Shown in pieces: positions 61,401-64,000 of a stretch of 64,000 bases of DNA. A program made the translations under genes and the position numbers. The DNA comes from Paulownia fortunei (Eukaryota > Streptophyta > Magnoliopsida > Lamiales > Paulowniaceae), in NCBI GenBank assembly GCA_019321725.1, contig CM033118.1, positions 18,883,815 through 18,947,814 on the forward strand. Reading direction: 5' to 3'. Each line of letters starts with the position of its first letter. Within the stretch, counting starts at the first letter, position 1. The notes below the pieces were generated by a model, which worked only from the letters and a program-made list of their open reading frames with translations, was not told where the DNA came from and did not search any database.

Positions 61401-61530
61401 TCTTGTGCATAAATTTAACTGGGAATTGCCTGATGTAGCAGAAGGAAAAAGATTGGACAAGAGTGAAAACCCTAGGGTTGCTATCCATAGATTTATTCCT
61501 GTTCTTGCACTTGCCACTGAGAGTAAATAA
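58450..61530 (+). CDS. CYP71A-type cytochrome P450 (unit B), unusual I-helix
   Basis: Exons 58,450-59,349 and 60,922-61,530 are joined by a phase-0 GT..AG intron of 1,572 bp and give 502 residues, collinear with the unit A gene. The anchor, hinge ([12 protein letters not shown]), C-helix [19 protein letters not shown] and haem motif PFGAGRRGCPG are intact. The I-helix reads IAGTDNTS where family members have AGTDTT: the Thr that normally assists oxygen activation is Asn, and the following helix (VMERATIELL in place of [10 protein letters not shown]) is also altered. The C-terminus differs too (SENPRVAIHR against [10 protein letters not shown]). Known P450s lacking this Thr include CYP74 allene oxide synthases and P450eryF. 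The gene could be a neofunctionalised enzyme or an intact-frame gene losing activity. Confidence 0.9.
59749..60796. mobile_element. TIR element inserted in the intron of the third P450
   Basis: The ends TTAATTGTACTTTTAGTACC and GTTTCAACCAAAAGTGCAATTAA are inverted matches over about 20-30 bp with mismatches. The paralogous intron in unit A lacks the whole ~1.05 kb. The interior includes the AATTCGATT-rich repeat related to 940-1,050. A second, smaller AT-rich insertion lies at about 59,507-59,695, flanked by GTAAG/TATTGCAT words of the original intron. Confidence 0.6.
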
Positions 61531-61647
61531 TTCGGCTCACTCTATAAAACATTTGAATTTCAAATTATTGCATGCCGTAGTTTCTATACAACGATTTTAG
61601 GGCACAAAACTGTTCTTCTAGCACTTTATGAATTGAGAAGTCTGAGT

Positions 61648-61653
61648 AATAAA
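61648..61653 (+). terminator. candidate poly(A) signal of third P450 gene
   Basis: AATAAA in GAGTAATAAAGTTACT, 118 bp after the stop, conserved with the unit A gene. Confidence 0.5.
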
Positions 61654-61699
61654 GTTACTTTTTGTTGGCATTTCTCGATCTTGAAAACTAAAAGGTTTC

Positions 61700-63237
61700 G
61701 GGTTCAACTCTCATCAAGTGTGTGGATGTTAGATTGTCGAATCTACTTATTTAATTTATTTTGATTTATAGAATTGATTTACTCCATCGTCACATTTGTC
61801 ACATGATTAAAAAAGTATAAAAAACTAAGATAAACTAATTAAGAATTCAAAAAAGTCAAAAACTTGAATTTTAAATTAATATATAATTTAACTATATTAA
61901 CTGACTTTATTCATTAAATGTCAAAAAACTTAATGTATAATAGTAAATAATTTTTTAACAAAATTAATTCATTAACTAAATTTATGCTTAATGAGTAAAA
62001 TATTTTTTAATTTGGCTTAGGATTTTTGGAATTAATTAAGATACTTTTTTTAATGTGGCTTAGGATTTTTGGAATTAATTTGGAGATTTTATAATAGGGC
62101 AACCACCCCATAAATGGCCATGTAGCCTTTTTTTTCCACCTTGGCATGCTTAGGTAGGTTATTTTTGTCGACATCAGCTTCCTGACCCCTCCACCTTGGC
62201 GACACATAAGTTGGGTAATGTCCACGGAGGCAAAATTTGACTGAAAATCGTTAAATCCCCAAATTGACAGATTGCGTGCAGGGCATGTGCTAATTCCCGG
62301 ACAAAAATTGTGATTTCAGGCCAATTTTGTCCTTAATATGCAAAAAATTATGAATTAAAATACCTAAATTGCTACCCCATAATTAGAGGACTGAAATTGT
62401 CACCCCCTGTAGTTACAAGACGAATTTTACATTTTAGCCGAAAAATATTTTACATATAAAATTATTATCATTTAAAATACGTAAGTTAAATAAATTAATA
62501 ATTCTATAAATTATTTGTATGTAAAAATATAATACTTTATAGTATAATAGTTAGATAAACTCTTATACTTTATATGTCTATGAAGTAAATATAATTTATA
62601 CCGTGTATATACATTAAGTTATACATAAATTTTATATATACTTATACCCGCATCCATATATATTGTTTAATTTTATGTTTTATTTGCACATATTACTATT
62701 TATTTGTGCACATTGCATAATTTTTTTCGTAATCCAATTATAAAAAATACACAAAAGTATTATCCATATTTTATATGTTATTGTGTATTAATAATGTAGG
62801 TTACAAATATATACAATATTTGTATAATATCCACTCTATGTATTTGACATATATATGTACAATTATGTATCATGAATTCATATACTAAACTCGATCTATA
62901 TATATATATGTATACATTTGTGTATATATATATATAGATCGAGTTTAGTATATGAATTCATGATACATAATTGTACATATATATGCCAAATACATAGAGT
63001 GGATATTATACAAATGTTGTATACATTTGCATTATTAATATATATATATATATATATATATTTGTATGTGATTATCAACCAAAACATTTAATATATAATA
63101 TTAAATAGTTATTAGATACATGTAACATTTTGTAATACGTATTTATTGTATAAAATTAAAGTTGATAACTATTTTTCTTCTTAATTATCAGTAATTGCTG
63201 AAAAATAAGTTTGATAGGGTCAAATCATATATTTTAC
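61700..63237. other. AT-rich downstream flank of unit B
   Basis: No gene is seen. It is collinear with 50,290-51,830 of unit A, including a GC-richer block (62,120-62,300, ACCTTGGCATGCTTAGG and CCTCCACCTTGGCGACA) present in both units. It contains the local palindrome at 62,785-63,040. Confidence 0.7.
62785..63040. repeat. local inverted duplication (palindrome)
   Basis: The sequence centred near 62,916 folds back on itself: CATACTAAACTCGATCTATA on the left pairs with TATAGATCGAGTTTAGTATG-type sequence on the right, continuing through TGAATTCATGATACATAATTG and CTCTATGTATTTG for at least about 95 bp each side, with a TA-rich loop. Unit A has only the left arm. Confidence 0.85.
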
Positions 63238-64000
63238 CTCTACAAAAGAAATTGGCTGGAATTTCTCGACAAAATAGGTGAATTAACGATCATATGTCAT
63301 TTTTGGCAAAATTATATTTTTGATCCTACAAATTAACCTACTTAAGTTTTGATTCATTATTTTAGGGTATACGAATTTTAGGACATATCTTCCAATAATT
63401 GACCATTTTAGGATAAACTTTTATTCAAGTGAAAATTGGCTGGAAATTGATGTGGACAAGAATTTGGGAATTTTTAAAAATTGAAGGAAAAATTGCCTAC
63501 ATGGCATCATATGTGGACCAAACTTACTCCATATGTAAAAAATAGAGGGAACTTTGTTCCATGTGGATCAAAAACAAAAAAAAAAAAAAGAAAATCATCT
63601 TCTTTCCAAAGTCTCTCCCTCCCTGCACACACCGCCCCCTCCCCCCTCTACAAAAGAAATTGATTGGAATTTCTCGTCAAAATAGGTGAATTAACAGTCA
63701 TATGCCATTTTTGGTAAAATTATATTTTTGATCCCGTAAATTGACCTACTTAAGTTTTGGTTTATTATTTTAGGGTATACGAATTTTAGGACATATCTTC
63801 CAATAATTGGTCATTTTAGGATAAACTTTTATTCGAGTAAAAATTGCCTGGAAATTGCAGGATGTGGACAAGAATTTGGGAATTTTCAAATTTTGGGGGG
63901 AAAATTGCCTATATGGCATCATATGCGGACCAAACTTACTCACTCCATGTGCAAAAAAATGGAGGGAACTCTTTTCCATGTGGATAGAAAAATGAAAAAA
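63238..64000. repeat. ~408-bp direct tandem duplication
   Basis: CTCTACAAAAGAAATTG starts at 63,238 and again at 63,646, and the following DNA repeats closely (GGGTATACGAATTTTAGGACATATCTTCCAATAATTG; CATGGCATCATATG) to the window edge. Unit A has a single copy (about 51,820-52,190). Confidence 0.9.

Larger units (their letters stand above)
57550..63650 (+). repeat. tandem segmental duplication, unit B (carries third P450)
   Basis: It is the partner of unit A (45,930-52,200). It begins about 170 bp after the copia LTR. The downstream flank stays collinear with unit A until the CATGGCATCATATG block near 63,500. Confidence 0.85.

Overview
The window is nuclear DNA of a flowering plant, most likely a eudicot. 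It is very AT-rich, genes are sparse and split by GT..AG introns, three genes are plant CYP71-clan cytochromes P450, and the rest is dominated by LTR retrotransposon and MITE debris. I cannot name the species.

Layout. 1-5.5 kb is AT-rich intergenic DNA with repeat remnants. 5.57-7.52 kb is an intact two-exon CYP71-family P450 gene. 9.94-25.73 kb is one large palindrome: two copies of the same Ty3/gypsy (Athila-like) retrotransposon joined tail to tail around a 13-bp spacer at 17,868-17,880. Each copy keeps only its outer 5' LTR, tRNA-Asp-type primer site, gag, pol and a downstream 185-codon ORF. A small tandem duplication and a stray piece of CYP71A upstream DNA lie at the right border, followed by a decayed Tat-like gypsy element on the minus strand (25.9-29.2 kb). 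29.2-33.8 kb is intergenic. 33.85-38.9 kb holds a cinnamoyl-CoA-reductase/dihydroflavonol-reductase-like gene that has lost its second exon. A long-TIR DNA element with a G-poor minisatellite (39.9-41.45 kb) and a gypsy gag relic (43.9-44.8 kb) follow.

The right end is a diverged tandem segmental duplication of about 6 kb (unit A 45.9-52.2 kb, unit B 57.55-63.65 kb). Each unit carries one complete two-exon CYP71A-type P450 gene. Between the units are a Mutator-type transposase relic and a chimera of gypsy gag and copia RT/RNase H. The unit B gene has Asn in place of the usual I-helix threonine and an intron enlarged by a TIR element.

Points most worth attention: (i) the ORF downstream of integrase in the palindromic element has its own TATA box and a basic-plus-four-cysteine motif reminiscent of carlavirus nucleic-acid-binding/silencing-suppressor proteins; (ii) the palindrome has an LTR promoter at each outer end, an arrangement that could produce long hairpin RNA and act as a silencing locus, as Mu killer does in maize; (iii) the arms share nonsense codons and are far more alike near the centre than at the edges; (iv) the P450 tandem pair includes an active-site substitution. 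P450s and the reductase are enzyme classes that can act in one specialised-metabolism pathway, but the sequence alone does not show that these do.
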